Assembly: GCF_900444995.1 (NCBI RefSeq) | Contig: NZ_UAPQ01000001.1 | Coordinates: forward strand, 434,001-498,000 | Length of the DNA stretch: 64,000 bases | From: Actinomyces bovis | GTDB taxonomy: Bacteria; Actinomycetota; Actinomycetes; Actinomycetales; Actinomycetaceae | Direction: 5' to 3' | Shown: one piece after another, positions 16,828 to 25,445 of the stretch | Layout: every line of letters starts with the position of its first letter | How positions within the stretch are numbered: the stretch's first letter is position 1 | Translations under genes and position numbers: made by a program | Notes under the pieces: model-generated | Database searches by the model: none | Seen by the model: only the letters and a program-made list of their open reading frames with translations | What the model was told of the DNA's origin: nothing

Positions 16828-19800
16828 TCAAAGCTCTGGGTCTAGGCGGAGTGCGCTTAAGAGTTCCGTCAGCGGCAGAAGTTGCTCCGCTGTGAGTTCT
16901 TGGACCTGTTTGGCCGGGTCTTTTTGCGCCACGTAAACATATGCGGCCCGCACAGTTGCGGGCTCCACACCCATGGCGCGGGCCCAGGCGTGGACGTAAA
17001 TGCTGAGCTGTTCGATGGGCACGGCTTGAGTACCGGTTTTCCAGTCGACAATCAGCCAGTCCTGCTCCCCGCGCTTAAAGACCGCGTCCATACGGCAACG
17101 CACGATCACGCCCGCCAGGGTTAGCTCAAGCTCAGTCTCGGTCTGTTCTAGTTGGTAGCCAGCCAGCAAGGGCAGTGAGCTGGCCACTTGCAGCCACTCC
17201 TGGATCTTGCGCCGGTCGGCCGCAGCAAGGGTCTCGGGGACGCCGGCCTCCTGCAGGCTAATGAGCCCAGCTTGGGCTGCCAGATGCTGAGCGACGGCGT
17301 CGTGAAAGACGGTTCCCAAACGGCTGCTGGGACTGGGCCGCGGTGGCAGGGGGCGTCGTAGCGCCAAAGCGAACTGGGCGCGATCCTGGCGCAGGTCATC
17401 AATCTTGGTGGCAGCCAGGTGGGCGGGCAGGTGTACGGCGGGCCAGGCGTCTTCTTGGCGGCTGCGTTCAGCCAGCAACAGTGCCGCTTCCTGGCGCCAG
17501 CGGTTTACGACGGCGTCGGTGCTGGCAGGCTGCGGTTCATGCGAGCCAGCGGCCCGGGCGGTATTGACAGCCTGGGCTGCGCGCTGCCGAGCCTGGTGCA
17601 GCAGAGCTTCTCGACTGCCCGGGATACTTTCGTGGGGCCACAGGCCCGTGCTTTGCGTGGCGCTGAGGGGGTTGAGGGCCTCTGGATCGAGCTCGGTCCA
17701 GCCGTCTGCGTAGGGCTCCACCAGGCCGCGCCGCAGAAGCTCGGCTAGGAAGCGGGACATGGGGCGGGGCTTGCTGGCACTTTTAGCCAGGTGGGAGCCG
17801 GTCAGCAGTAGGTGGTGGCGAGCCCGGGTAAAGGCGACGTAGGCCAGTCGGCGTTCTTCAGCCAAAAGGTGTCTGCCCAGAGCCGCCTGGTATTGGGTCA
17901 GTAGCTCTTTGGCTGTGTCTTTGTCTGTGCTGCCTGGCTCCAGCAGGCCTAGTTCAAAGGGCGGCAGGGTTTCGGCGTCGGCGCGCAGTGGGTGTGGGAA
18001 TTCTTCAGCGCTGGTCATCCAGCCGGAGGTGCTGAGTGTGCCGTCTTGAGTTGGGGTGCTGCGGTAGGAGGGGAAAACCTGCTCATTGAGACCACAGACG
18101 CTGACGGTGTCCCATTCCAGGCCCTTGGCGGCGTGGATGGTGAGGATCTGGATAGCTCCGGGCTCGGGTTCAAGCTCTGGTGCGGCAAAGCCAGATTCGC
18201 GTTCTTCCGCGGTGTCCAGCCAGGCCAGGAAGTCGGCCAGAGTGGGGGCCTCCATCTCAGCTGAGAACTGTTCAGCGGTGGCGCGGAAGGCATCTAGGGC
18301 ACGGCGTCCAAGCGGGTCGCCCACCCGAGCTGCCACCTCAATGTCTAGGCCAAGAGCCCGTTCAGCGAGCACTACTTGGTCTGGCAGGGCGAGGTTCGTG
18401 GCGGCCCGGGCGCGCCTGATAGCCCGCCCCAGGTCGACGGCGAGTTTACGTCCGGCTTCGCTAAGGCCTGCAGCCTGCGGCTGGTTTCCGTCAAATTGCG
18501 CGGTGCCGGGGGCTTGGTCGACTTGTCTGGTGAGTAGTTCTAAAGCTTCGGCGAGGAGTGGCTGGTCTTGGCCGTCGTCGGGATTAGGGGTGCTGTTGGG
18601 GCTGACAGCTTGTGCACCGTCTGCAGCAAGTGGGGCGCCATCTAGAGCGTTTGGGGTGTTTAGGGACTTTGGAGTGCTTGGGGCTGGGCGAGCGGGTTTG
18701 CGCACGAGCTGGCGGGCCAGGCGGCTCAGGGCTTTGAGGTCGGCGACTCCGACGCTCCTGCCGGTCAGCAGGCGCATAAGCCGGTCGCCGCGTTCGGGGT
18801 CGAGCGCGATGGTCAGCAGGGAGCGGATGTCTGCGACTTCTGGGACGCTCAGCATTCCGCCCAATCCCACCACTTCATAGGGCAGGCCGTGGGCTTCTAG
18901 GGCCTGGGCCACCGGGGTGAATTGGTCACGGGTGCGGCACAGGACCGCCATCTCGGCGCTTGGTGTCCAGTGCTCCTCCATGAAGGCGGCAATGTGTTCT
19001 GCCTCCTGGAGGGGGTCCTGCAGGAAGGCTCCGAGGACTAGCCCAGCTTCAAGTCCAGTGGCTGCTGGGCGCTCAGCGAGTGCTGCCACAGGAATATGCG
19101 CGGTGACGGGGTCTCCAGCTTGGGGCTGGTGGTTGCGCAGTGGGCTGGAGGTTTGGTTAGCGGCGGCCAAAATGCGGCGGTCATTGCGCCAGGCGGTAGA
19201 CAGGGGCAGCACGGGGGTGTGCAGGTGGGGGTCTGCGCCGGCCTGCGCAGCGGCGGTGCCAGCTGGGTTGAAGCGCTGGTGGAAGGTGTCCAGGGCTCCG
19301 GCGCTGGCGCCGCGCCAGCCGTAGATTGCTTGATTCGGGTCGCCTACTGCGGTGACGCCTTGACCTGCGAAAAGGGCGGAGAGTAGGCGCAGTTGGGCTA
19401 CTGAGGTGTCTTGGAACTCGTCGAGTAGCACCGCTGGGTACTGGCTGCGCAGCCTGCTGGCGACCTCGGGAACGGTCTCACAGATCTGGCAGGCCAGTGC
19501 GATCTGGTCGCCAAAGTCGAGCAGTGCATGCCTGCGCTTGTAATCCCGGTAGTCCTGCACCAGGGCGAGAATCTGCCGTCGGGTGGCGAGTTTCTCTGGA
19601 GTTTTGCCGACCAGGCTTTTCAGGCCCCGGATTTTGACCAGGCCGGTGAAGAACTCCTCTAAATCCGCTAGTTGCTCTGCCGCGGCTGGGGCGGTCAGCA
19701 GGTTTTCGGACAGGGCGCCGTCTAGTCGGAGCAGCAGGCTGGTGGCGGAGTTGGCTTTCTCAACCGGCAGCGGCTCGGTGCAGGATTCTACGAGTCGGTT

Positions 19801-20259
19801 GGCTATCTGCCAGGCGCGTGCCTCGGTGATGAGGGTGGAGTCTGGGGCGACGCCGACGCGCAGCCCGTGCTCATGCACAATGCTGCCGGCGAAGGCGTTG
19901 TAGGTGGAGATAGTGGGCTCGGAAGCCTCCGCGACTGCTGGCGTCAGGCCGGAGGCGGCGAGTTGAGACAGCCGTGTGCCCACGCGTTGATCTAGTTCTG
20001 CGGTGGCTTTGCGGGTGAAGGTCAGGCCCAGCACCTGGTCTGGGCGGACTTGGCCGGAAGCCACCAGATAGACAACGCGCTGACTCATGGTGGCGGTTTT
20101 GCCGGAACCGGCGCCGGCCACTACTAGCAGCGGTGAAAGCGGATGGGCGATTACGCGGGATTGTTCCGGTGTGGGCGCATGCATGCCAAGCGCCTGGGCG
20201 AGGCCCTCTGGGCTGAGTTCACGGCCTGGGGCGGTGGGGCTGGTGTTAGGGGTGTTCAT
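16828..20259 (-). CDS. adnB: AdnB: UvrD-like helicase fused to a RecB-type nuclease domain
   Basis: The larger motor subunit of the AdnAB double-strand-break end-resection complex, 1143 residues. The N-terminal UvrD motor has Walker A AGAGSGKTA (49-56), then TFTRKATAEL, DEFQDTSVAQ, GDPNQAIYGWRGA and ILTIHAAKGLEWDTV with VAFTRARHHLLLTG. The C-terminal PD-(D/E)XK nuclease shows RCRMDAVFKRG and LIVDWKTGTQ with a downstream QLSIYVHAWA helix. A Ser/Pro/Gln-rich linker interrupts the second half of the motor at about residues 520-590. It overlaps adnA by 4 bp, as expected for a heterodimer. Named from M. smegmatis AdnB by domain order and neighbourhood. Confidence 0.9.
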   Translation of the reverse strand: MNTPNTSPTAPGRELSPEGLAQALGMHAPTPEQSRVIAHPLSPLLVVAGAGSGKTATMSQRVVYLVASGQVRPDQVLGLTFTRKATAELDQRVGTRLSQLAASGLTPAVAEASEPTISTYNAFAGSIVHEHGLRVGVAPDSTLITEARAWQIANRLVESCTEPLPVEKANSATSLLLRLDGALSENLLTAPAAAEQLADLEEFFTGLVKIRGLKSLVGKTPEKLATRRQILALVQDYRDYKRRHALLDFGDQIALACQICETVPEVASRLRSQYPAVLLDEFQDTSVAQLRLLSALFAGQGVTAVGDPNQAIYGWRGASAGALDTFHQRFNPAGTAAAQAGADPHLHTPVLPLSTAWRNDRRILAAANQTSSPLRNHQPQAGDPVTAHIPVAALAERPAATGLEAGLVLGAFLQDPLQEAEHIAAFMEEHWTPSAEMAVLCRTRDQFTPVAQALEAHGLPYEVVGLGGMLSVPEVADIRSLLTIALDPERGDRLMRLLTGRSVGVADLKALSRLARQLVRKPARPAPSTPKSLNTPNALDGAPLAADGAQAVSPNSTPNPDDGQDQPLLAEALELLTRQVDQAPGTAQFDGNQPQAAGLSEAGRKLAVDLGRAIRRARAATNLALPDQVVLAERALGLDIEVAARVGDPLGRRALDAFRATAEQFSAEMEAPTLADFLAWLDTAEERESGFAAPELEPEPGAIQILTIHAAKGLEWDTVSVCGLNEQVFPSYRSTPTQDGTLSTSGWMTSAEEFPHPLRADAETLPPFELGLLEPGSTDKDTAKELLTQYQAALGRHLLAEERRLAYVAFTRARHHLLLTGSHLAKSASKPRPMSRFLAELLRRGLVEPYADGWTELDPEALNPLSATQSTGLWPHESIPGSREALLHQARQRAAQAVNTARAAGSHEPQPASTDAVVNRWRQEAALLLAERSRQEDAWPAVHLPAHLAATKIDDLRQDRAQFALALRRPLPPRPSPSSRLGTVFHDAVAQHLAAQAGLISLQEAGVPETLAAADRRKIQEWLQVASSLPLLAGYQLEQTETELELTLAGVIVRCRMDAVFKRGEQDWLIVDWKTGTQAVPIEQLSIYVHAWARAMGVEPATVRAAYVYVAQKDPAKQVQELTAEQLLPLTELLSALRLDPEL

Positions 20260-23200
20260 GCGATGGTCCTGCGGCCTTCGGGCTGGATGGGACAGGAGTC
20301 CTTAACCGTGCAGTTGCGGCATTGCTCTCCGGTGCGGGCTTCCAGGCTGGAGCCGCTGGCCGCAATCGCGGCTTGGCGCAGCAGGGCGCGGGCCCAGTCC
20401 TCCCCGGTTTCGGGGTCTGGGTTGGGGGCCAGGGCTGCCCCAGTTGGCGCTAGGACTGGGGCTCCGCCGTCGCGTTTGGGAGGTTCTTTTCCGAGCAGGA
20501 CTAGGGCGGCGCCGTCGACTTCATAGCCATTGGCTTCTAGAGCCAGCCGGTAGGTGGCCAGCTGGGGGTGGTGGCTGGGGTCAGCGTAGGCGCGTTGGCC
20601 GGTCTTGAGGTCGATGAGGCGGACTTTTCCTTGGGGGGCTGGGCTTTCTCCGGGCTGGGCTTCAAGGCGGTCGATTTTTCCGGTGATCAGCACTGGAACA
20701 GTTGGTCCGTCTTGCCCGGCGGGTGGGGACAGGAGCATCTCCGCGCGCACGCGTGCTTCTACTTTGGCCTTGCCAGGCGTGGAGTCCAGGTAGGTGGCTA
20801 GGCGCTGCGCGATGGCGCGGGCTTGTGCTTTGGCGACCTGCCCGAGCCAGGTTTCGGGGTAGCCGAGGCTGGGTAGCAAGGATTCGAAGCGGTCTAGTAG
20901 TTGCTGCCGCCCGAGGTCCTGCAGTTCTGCCTCTTCCGCTACTTGGTGCACCAGGTTTCCGAGTTGTTGAGCGGCGGAGGGGGGCGCGCCAGCGCCATTG
21001 CGTTGCAAGAACCAGCGCAGGGGGCAGGCGGTGAGGGATTCTACGTCTGAGGGGCTGACTTGTACGGGCTGTCCCGGTGCTACCAGGGGGGCCATGGTTG
21101 AAGGGGCGTTCACCCCGAGCCATTTCCCAGGATCAGCGCCGGTGACACCCTGTTGCGCTAGTTCGGCTAGGAGGCGCGCCGCGGCGCCAGCGTGCTCACG
21201 AGCCGATTGCTTGGCCTCTGGCAGGTTTCCGGCAACGAGTGCTTGGCGTAGTTCAGAGACCAGGCCACTCAGGGTCAGGTCGCCGACGTCGGGTTGGATG
21301 ATCGGCTCACCGTCAGCATCCAGCACAGGGGTTCCGGCGGCTTGGGCGATTTCCATGATGAATGCGGAAGGCGCGTTATCCGAGTCGGCGACGGCGGTGA
21401 CCAGGAGGCGACGGCGGGCCCGGGTGAGGGCAGCCAGCAGCATGCGCCTTTCATCACCGCGCACCTGGGCGGGAGCGCTTGTCGGCTCTAGCTCGGCTTT
21501 AGGGAAGCCATCGGGGCCGAGCGGCAGGCGCCCAGTGACGGCGTCGACTAGGAGCCCGGAGCGGGTTAGGGAGTCGCGCAAACGCAGGTCCGGCCAGGAG
21601 TCCCGGCACAAGCCCATGACTACGACCAGCTCCCATTCGCCTCCGGCTGCACTGGCAGGGGTGAGGACCTGTACTCCTTCGGGGCGGATGCCGTGTGGGG
21701 CCACGGAGTCAGAGGGCAGGACCTCGGCGGAGAGCTCTGCCAGGAAGTCCCTGGCGGGGGCACCGGGGTGGCGCTCAGCCCAAATCTCAGCGCGTTTGAA
21801 CAGCGCGGTGACGACGTCCAGATTGTGCTCGGCGGCTTCTTGCAGCAGTTCGTCCACTTGGGCAGGGCGGGATGAACTGGGTTGAGCTGGCGAAGCAAGC
21901 CGAGGGCTTGGCTTGAAATCACTGGAGGTGCTGGGCGGGCCAGCAGCACTGTTGGGCTGGGCGGGCTGAGGTTCAGGCAGGCCGAGAGCAGTGGCTTGCC
22001 AACACTGCGCACAGCCGGAGGCATCCCATGCGGCCCACAGGAGTGACTCCACATCAGGCCCACTCCCCTGGGCTGATCCGTCAGCACCCGAATCTTGAAC
22101 GGCAGTCCCCAGCTGGCGACGCACAGCCGCCACGATCCTGGCGGCGCGAGCGAGCAACTCGGCTTGGCTGCGCAGCGCAGTGCCATCCAAGTCACGGGCA
22201 AGTTCTGCGGCCTTTGAGTCGTCGCCCACGAGTTCAAGCAGGTACTGATCAGGGCTGGATTCCGCCGCTTGGCCATCTCTGAGGTGACGCCGTAGACGCC
22301 GCAAGTCCAGCTGTGACAGGCCCACCAGGGGGCTGCTCAGCAGGGTCATGATGCTGCCGTGCTCCGGAAGCGTGCTGCCTGGCTTGCCGAGCTGATCCTC
22401 CAAAGCCGCCCGCGCGACGGCCAGGAGAGCTGCGGCAGCGGGTTCAGCGCGCAACAGGACGGCAGGGGTGACGGCGGCCAAGGGCACGCCTCGGCGTCGA
22501 AGTTCCCCAGCAACGGCCTGAAGTATGCCGGTGGAGCGGACTACCACCGCCATCTGTCCCCAAGGCGTCAAGTGGTGCACATGCTCAGTCCGCAGGACCC
22601 GGGCGACCTGGGCAGCTTCCTGAACTGGGGAAGATGCAAGTACGGCCTCCACTCCTGTGGGCGCTGGCCTGATGGATGTTGGCCTGGTGAGTGCCGACGC
22701 CATGGCGCCGGGGGCCTGCTCACCGGAGCGTTTACCGCCGTTGATGCTAGCGGCCAGCTTCGCGGCACCAGGGGCCTGCGACGCGCCAGTCATGGGGGCA
22801 GTTTGCAGGGGCTCGCCTGGTTGCTGCCCGCTTGCAGACTGGATTGGGGCCTGCCGGTAGTCAGGTTTACCGGTGACCGGCACGCGAGCGGCCTGGTCTT
22901 GCCACACGCCCAATAGGGCCTCGTTGCCGCGGTGACGGGTGGTCAACACCAGTCGCTGTGCGGCAAGCGTGCTGTCTGACTGGGCCTCGGCTAAGAGACT
23001 GGGAGCTCCTCCGCGGAAGGTTTCCACGGCCACATCTGGGTCACCCAAGACGAGCATCTGGGAGCGGTGCCCTTGGGCGTCAGGTTGAGTGAGTTGGCTC
23101 AGGAGCCTGGCGGTGGCGGCAGTGCAGTCCTGGTAGTCATCCACAATCACCAGCTCTGGCACCGGCGCAGCTTCCAGAATGTCCTCCAGGTGCCAGTCGC

Positions 23201-23903
23201 GCAGAGCCTCGGCCGCCCGGTCTTGCAAGCGAGCCGGGTCCACCTTGCGGACTTCTGAGCGTCTGCTGGCGGAGGCCCGTCCTTGCGCGTCCCAGGTCCG
23301 CAGCAGAGCAGAGACTGGCGCCCAGATAGGCACATCCAGTACCCGGCCCAACTCAGCCAGCTCTTCTGCACCGACGCCAAGCTCGCCAGCGCGGGCGAGG
23401 ATATTGCGCAGCTCGTTGCGGAAGGCGCGGGACTCGATCGCCTCCGGCGGCAGGTCTGGCCAGGTGACAGTCCCCAGGATTTCAGCTAAAGCTGCGTCCT
23501 CCTCCGGACCGGCGAGCAGAACAGGTGGAGGCAGAGGGTTGGGGCGCCGCGTCAGGTAGATGGTCAAGATGTCCAGGGCTAGGCGCGTAGGGGTGCGCAC
23601 CCGCACTTTGCCTGAGCCAGGCCCGGCTTGGTCTAGCGCCGTTGCCGCACGTTCACGTAGGCGGTCCGCTCGGGCGCGGGTGGGAGACAGCAGCACCGCT
23701 TCCCTCCCGACGGCGACGGCGTCGGCCAGGGCGTGCAGTGCCACGGTGGTCTTGCCGGTGCCAGCGGCCCCCAAGACCACCAGGTTCCCCCCACTCTTGA
23801 CACTCTGCAGCACCTGACTGCCTGCCTTGTCCAGCGCAGGCAAAGGCTCCAAGGGCTGGGGCGGAAGCAGCCCAACGGTGGGCGCGACGGTCTGGATGGA
23901 CAT
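20256..23903 (-). CDS. adnA: AdnA: helicase-nuclease subunit with Fe-S-type nuclease module
   Basis: The partner subunit of AdnAB, 1215 residues. The motor has Walker A LGAAGTGKTT (44-53), DDYQDCTAAT and GDPDVAVETFRGG. Its motor motifs are less canonical than those of AdnB, as known for AdnA. The C-terminal nuclease has ITGKIDRLEA and VRLIDLKTGQRAY (catalytic Asp and Lys). Cysteines are placed as in AddB-type iron-sulfur nucleases: one in SLTACPLRWFL and three in CRNCTVKDSCP near the end. A low-complexity linker lies at about residues 330-395. It is the first gene of a two-gene operon, starting at ATG 23903. The complex resects DNA ends for homologous recombination and other repair. Confidence 0.9.
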   Translation of the reverse strand: MSIQTVAPTVGLLPPQPLEPLPALDKAGSQVLQSVKSGGNLVVLGAAGTGKTTVALHALADAVAVGREAVLLSPTRARADRLRERAATALDQAGPGSGKVRVRTPTRLALDILTIYLTRRPNPLPPPVLLAGPEEDAALAEILGTVTWPDLPPEAIESRAFRNELRNILARAGELGVGAEELAELGRVLDVPIWAPVSALLRTWDAQGRASASRRSEVRKVDPARLQDRAAEALRDWHLEDILEAAPVPELVIVDDYQDCTAATARLLSQLTQPDAQGHRSQMLVLGDPDVAVETFRGGAPSLLAEAQSDSTLAAQRLVLTTRHRGNEALLGVWQDQAARVPVTGKPDYRQAPIQSASGQQPGEPLQTAPMTGASQAPGAAKLAASINGGKRSGEQAPGAMASALTRPTSIRPAPTGVEAVLASSPVQEAAQVARVLRTEHVHHLTPWGQMAVVVRSTGILQAVAGELRRRGVPLAAVTPAVLLRAEPAAAALLAVARAALEDQLGKPGSTLPEHGSIMTLLSSPLVGLSQLDLRRLRRHLRDGQAAESSPDQYLLELVGDDSKAAELARDLDGTALRSQAELLARAARIVAAVRRQLGTAVQDSGADGSAQGSGPDVESLLWAAWDASGCAQCWQATALGLPEPQPAQPNSAAGPPSTSSDFKPSPRLASPAQPSSSRPAQVDELLQEAAEHNLDVVTALFKRAEIWAERHPGAPARDFLAELSAEVLPSDSVAPHGIRPEGVQVLTPASAAGGEWELVVVMGLCRDSWPDLRLRDSLTRSGLLVDAVTGRLPLGPDGFPKAELEPTSAPAQVRGDERRMLLAALTRARRRLLVTAVADSDNAPSAFIMEIAQAAGTPVLDADGEPIIQPDVGDLTLSGLVSELRQALVAGNLPEAKQSAREHAGAAARLLAELAQQGVTGADPGKWLGVNAPSTMAPLVAPGQPVQVSPSDVESLTACPLRWFLQRNGAGAPPSAAQQLGNLVHQVAEEAELQDLGRQQLLDRFESLLPSLGYPETWLGQVAKAQARAIAQRLATYLDSTPGKAKVEARVRAEMLLSPPAGQDGPTVPVLITGKIDRLEAQPGESPAPQGKVRLIDLKTGQRAYADPSHHPQLATYRLALEANGYEVDGAALVLLGKEPPKRDGGAPVLAPTGAALAPNPDPETGEDWARALLRQAAIAASGSSLEARTGEQCRNCTVKDSCPIQPEGRRTIA

Positions 23904-24169
23904 GACTCCATGACACCACGGACCTGTGACACTATCGCGTGCACAGCCCGTAAGAACTGGAACAAGCTCGGCTATGCCTTTGCGGGGCGACGGCGTCGCC
24001 TGATACCCAAGCCACCAAAGCTTGCAGCTTTAGCGTCCGCGCGCTGCGAAACCGGGCCTAGCTAGGGTGAGGGCGGTCAGCATGCAGCCGCCAAGACCTT
24101 AGGCTGGTCTCGGAACCCATGACACGCGCGGCGTCTACAAGCACGGCGCGGCGCACAGAAGGAGGCACC
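23904..24169. promoter_or_regulatory. Divergent intergenic region between adnA and the DUF3107 gene
   Basis: A 266-bp region with no credible coding frame. It must hold the promoters of both adnAB (minus) and the small DUF3107 gene (plus). I saw no consensus -35/-10 pair strong enough to mark. Confidence 0.4.
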
Positions 24170-24385
24170 GTGAAGGTCACCATCGGCATCAAGCACTCCA
24201 CCCGCGAACTCACCCTGGAGACTTCCGACTCCCAGGACGAGGTTCTTTCTCGCCTCAGCGGCGCGGCCACCGGCGACATTGTGATGACTGACGACAAGGG
24301 CCGCAAAGTGTTTGTGCCCGCTGGTTCCCTCGCCTATGTGGAGTTAGGCGAAGTCGAGCCGCGCCGCGTGGGCTTTGGTCTGTGA
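24170..24385 (+). CDS. DUF3107 family protein
   Basis: A 71-residue protein conserved in Actinobacteria, beginning KVTIGIKHSTRELTLETS and continuing through a beta-rich core that ends SLAYVELGEVEPRRVGFGL. Its function is unknown. The start is a GTG at 24170 with AAGGAGG 4-5 nt upstream. An upstream in-frame ATG at 24119 would add 17 residues that do not resemble the family. In other actinobacteria the family often lies near DNA repair helicase genes, as here beside adnA. Confidence 0.85.
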   Translation: MKVTIGIKHSTRELTLETSDSQDEVLSRLSGAATGDIVMTDDKGRKVFVPAGSLAYVELGEVEPRRVGFGL

Positions 24386-24458
24386 GGTCAGCGGCTGCGG
24401 CGACGCCGTCAGGCCGGTCACATGCCGGTGAGGAAAGGCACGCGCGCGGGGTTTGGAG

Positions 24459-24487
24459 TTGACGGGAGCGGCAGTCTAGAGTTCTAG
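24459..24487 (+). promoter_or_regulatory. Candidate promoter of the initiator tRNA gene
   Basis: TTGACG at 24459-24464 and TTCTAG at 24482-24487 are 17 bp apart, and the tRNA begins 8 nt later. The -35 is a near-consensus match, the -10 is poor. Position supports the call. Confidence 0.5.
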
Positions 24488-24494
24488 CCATCGC

Positions 24495-24568
24495 CGCGGG
24501 GTGGAGCAGTTCGGTAGCTCGCCGGGCTCATAACCCGGAGGTCGCAGGTTCGAATCCTGTCCCCGCCA
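24495..24568 (+). tRNA. Initiator tRNA-fMet (anticodon CAT)
   Basis: A 74-nt cloverleaf. Acceptor arm 24495-24501 pairs with 24561-24567, except for a C1-C72 mismatch. The anticodon loop CTCATAA is flanked by three G-C pairs (GGG/CCC) and the T-arm contains GTTCGAATC. The unpaired 1-72 position and the GGG/CCC anticodon stem are initiator hallmarks. The 3' CCA is not fully encoded. From position 37 onward (24532) the sequence also exists at 33409, so the 3' half of this functional gene was supplied by the integrated element. Confidence 0.95.
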
Positions 24569-24899
24569 CTGACGCCGAAGCGGCAGCACGGAGCTCGGTC
24601 CCAACAGGGGCCGAGCTCTTGTGCTTCCCAGGCACATAAGGCGCAGGGACCCACGACCCGTCAACCGCACGAGTCGGCGCGAAAGCATCGAGCGTCAGCC
24701 CAAAGAGCGAGGCCATAATCGAGAGCTCCTCTGCGGTCCAAGAGACCTGCCCACGTAACTTCCGGCTGATTACGGACTGCCCGACACCGAAGTGTTCACC
24801 CAAATCCTTCCTGGTAATCCGTCGCTCAAAAAGTATCTGATTGACCGTCAGCCCTAACGCTTCGTTGTAGGCGGCCCGTGTGGGCGGTGTCGTCCTCAT
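24528..24899 (-). CDS. Element repressor (XRE-type HTH) whose 3' end is attL
   Basis: A 123-residue protein in the integrated state. The helix-turn-helix spans about residues 15-72: ERRITRKDLGEHFGVGQSV then ISRKLRGQVSWTAEELSIMA. The last about 40 residues are the antisense translation of the tRNA terminator and tRNA 3' half, ending GTGFEPATSGL. The stop TGA lies in the tRNA anticodon loop, just outside the shared repeat. Divergent from the excisionase-like gene, with tandem operator-like repeats between. In a circular element the frame would continue through attP to 33120 (218 aa). An autoregulating repressor is likely. Its -10 may be TAACGT about 7 nt before ATG (weak), giving a leaderless message. 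Confidence 0.78.
   Translation of the reverse strand: MRTTPPTRAAYNEALGLTVNQILFERRITRKDLGEHFGVGQSVISRKLRGQVSWTAEELSIMASLFGLTLDAFAPTRAVDGSWVPAPYVPGKHKSSAPVGTELRAAASASVAGTGFEPATSGL
24532..24654 (+). repeat. attL: tRNA 3' half, terminator and flank
   Basis: Direct repeat partner of 33409-33528. The first 54 bp (24532-24585) are identical to 33409-33462. After that there is a 3-nt indel and a few substitutions over about 70 bp. The repeat begins at tRNA position 37, directly 3' of the anticodon, a usual tyrosine-integrase attachment position. Confidence 0.92.
24591..24626 (+). terminator. Rho-independent terminator of tRNA-fMet, carried by the element
   Basis: The stem pairs 24591-24602 with 24607-24618 (12 bp with one T-G wobble) around a 4-nt AACA loop, followed by TTGTGCTT. 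It lies within the attL repeat, so the element restored both the tRNA 3' end and its terminator. The host copy beyond attR (33465-33492) has a C-A mismatch in the same stem. Confidence 0.8.
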
Positions 24900-24913
24900 G
24901 ACTCAACGTTAAC

Positions 24914-25010
24914 GCACTACATGCACTACATGCACTACATGCAATAGATGTATTGACGTTACTTCTCATGCACTCTAGAGTTTTCTCATGTCCTCGAATA
25001 TGCACTACAT
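24914..25010. promoter_or_regulatory. Operator-like 9-bp repeats between repressor and xis-like gene
   Basis: Three exact tandem copies of GCACTACAT occupy 24914-24940, followed by a degenerate fourth (GCAATAGAT, 24941-24949). A further exact copy lies at 25002-25010 inside the first codons of the excisionase-like gene. They lie between divergent starts at 24899 and 24988, where the repressor would act on both promoters. Repeats are seen; binding is inferred. Confidence 0.75.
24953..24981 (+). promoter_or_regulatory. Promoter of xis-like gene, leaderless
   Basis: TTGACG (24953-24958) and TAGAGT (24976-24981) are separated by exactly 17 bp. The expected transcription start falls on the ATG at 24988, so the mRNA would be leaderless, a common actinobacterial arrangement. 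No Shine-Dalgarno precedes the ATG. Confidence 0.8.
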
Positions 25011-25293
25011 GCAAGCCGATGCAGATGGCGCTTGGATGACGCCCTCCCAGGTTGCGACTCTCCTGCCAAACACGAGTGTTGACTCAGTTAGACGCTGGAT
25101 CAGGAACGGTGCCCTTCCAGCGCGCGTATTGCCGAATGACCGCTACCTGATCCGACGTTCAGACCTGGATTCCCTAATGCAGCCTGCCCACGCTCCCACG
25201 CACCCTCCAACTCGAACTAGCTATGACGTGCTGCCGGGGCAGCCGGTGTTGTCGTGGCCATCGTCGGAGTCTCTTGCTGGTGGTGGTCGGTAA
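24988..25293 (+). CDS. Excisionase-like DNA-binding protein (MerR/Xis helix-turn-helix)
   Basis: A 101-residue protein. Residues about 12-55 carry the winged HTH of excisionase-type proteins (WMTPSQVATLLPNTSVDSV, then RRWIRNGALPARVLPND and RYLIRRSDLDSL). The rest is a Pro/Ser/Thr-rich tail. In related elements such a protein bends DNA at att sites and directs the integrase to excise, and may also act as a regulator. It sits 330 bp from attL, divergent from the repressor, as expected for lysogeny-type control. An operator-like repeat is embedded in its codons 5-8. The ATG at 24988 is chosen from the promoter spacing. Confidence 0.78.
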   Translation: MSSNMHYMQADADGAWMTPSQVATLLPNTSVDSVRRWIRNGALPARVLPNDRYLIRRSDLDSLMQPAHAPTHPPTRTSYDVLPGQPVLSWPSSESLAGGGR

Positions 25294-25381
25294 TGAGTGC
25301 TGGCGGTGGGGCGGAGCGTGTGGTGTCAGTTGAGGAAGCGGATTCCTTGGCGGTGGCACCAGTGCGTATGAGCGCTCGGCG

Positions 25382-25428
25382 CTGCTACTCCCACTCTGCC
25401 GGGTACGGGCGCAGTGTGGGAGTAGCAG
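25382..25428. terminator. Long hairpin between convergent element genes
   Basis: Arms 25382-25399 and 25411-25428 pair over 18 positions with one mismatch, with an 11-nt loop. It lies between the ends of the xis-like gene (plus) and the 103-aa gene (minus). No T-run follows on either strand. A bidirectional terminator is the simplest view. A replication or recombination site is possible. Confidence 0.6.
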
Positions 25429-25445
25429 TGACTCGTGAGCCGGAT

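Noticed and set aside
24532-24585. Peptide GTGFEPATSGL as a conserved protein motif
   Set aside because: It is the antisense translation of the tRNA T-arm and anticodon region, and appears wherever a frame crosses a tRNA attachment site.
24914-24949. CRISPR array
   Set aside because: The repeats are 9 bp in direct contact with no spacers and no cas genes are present.
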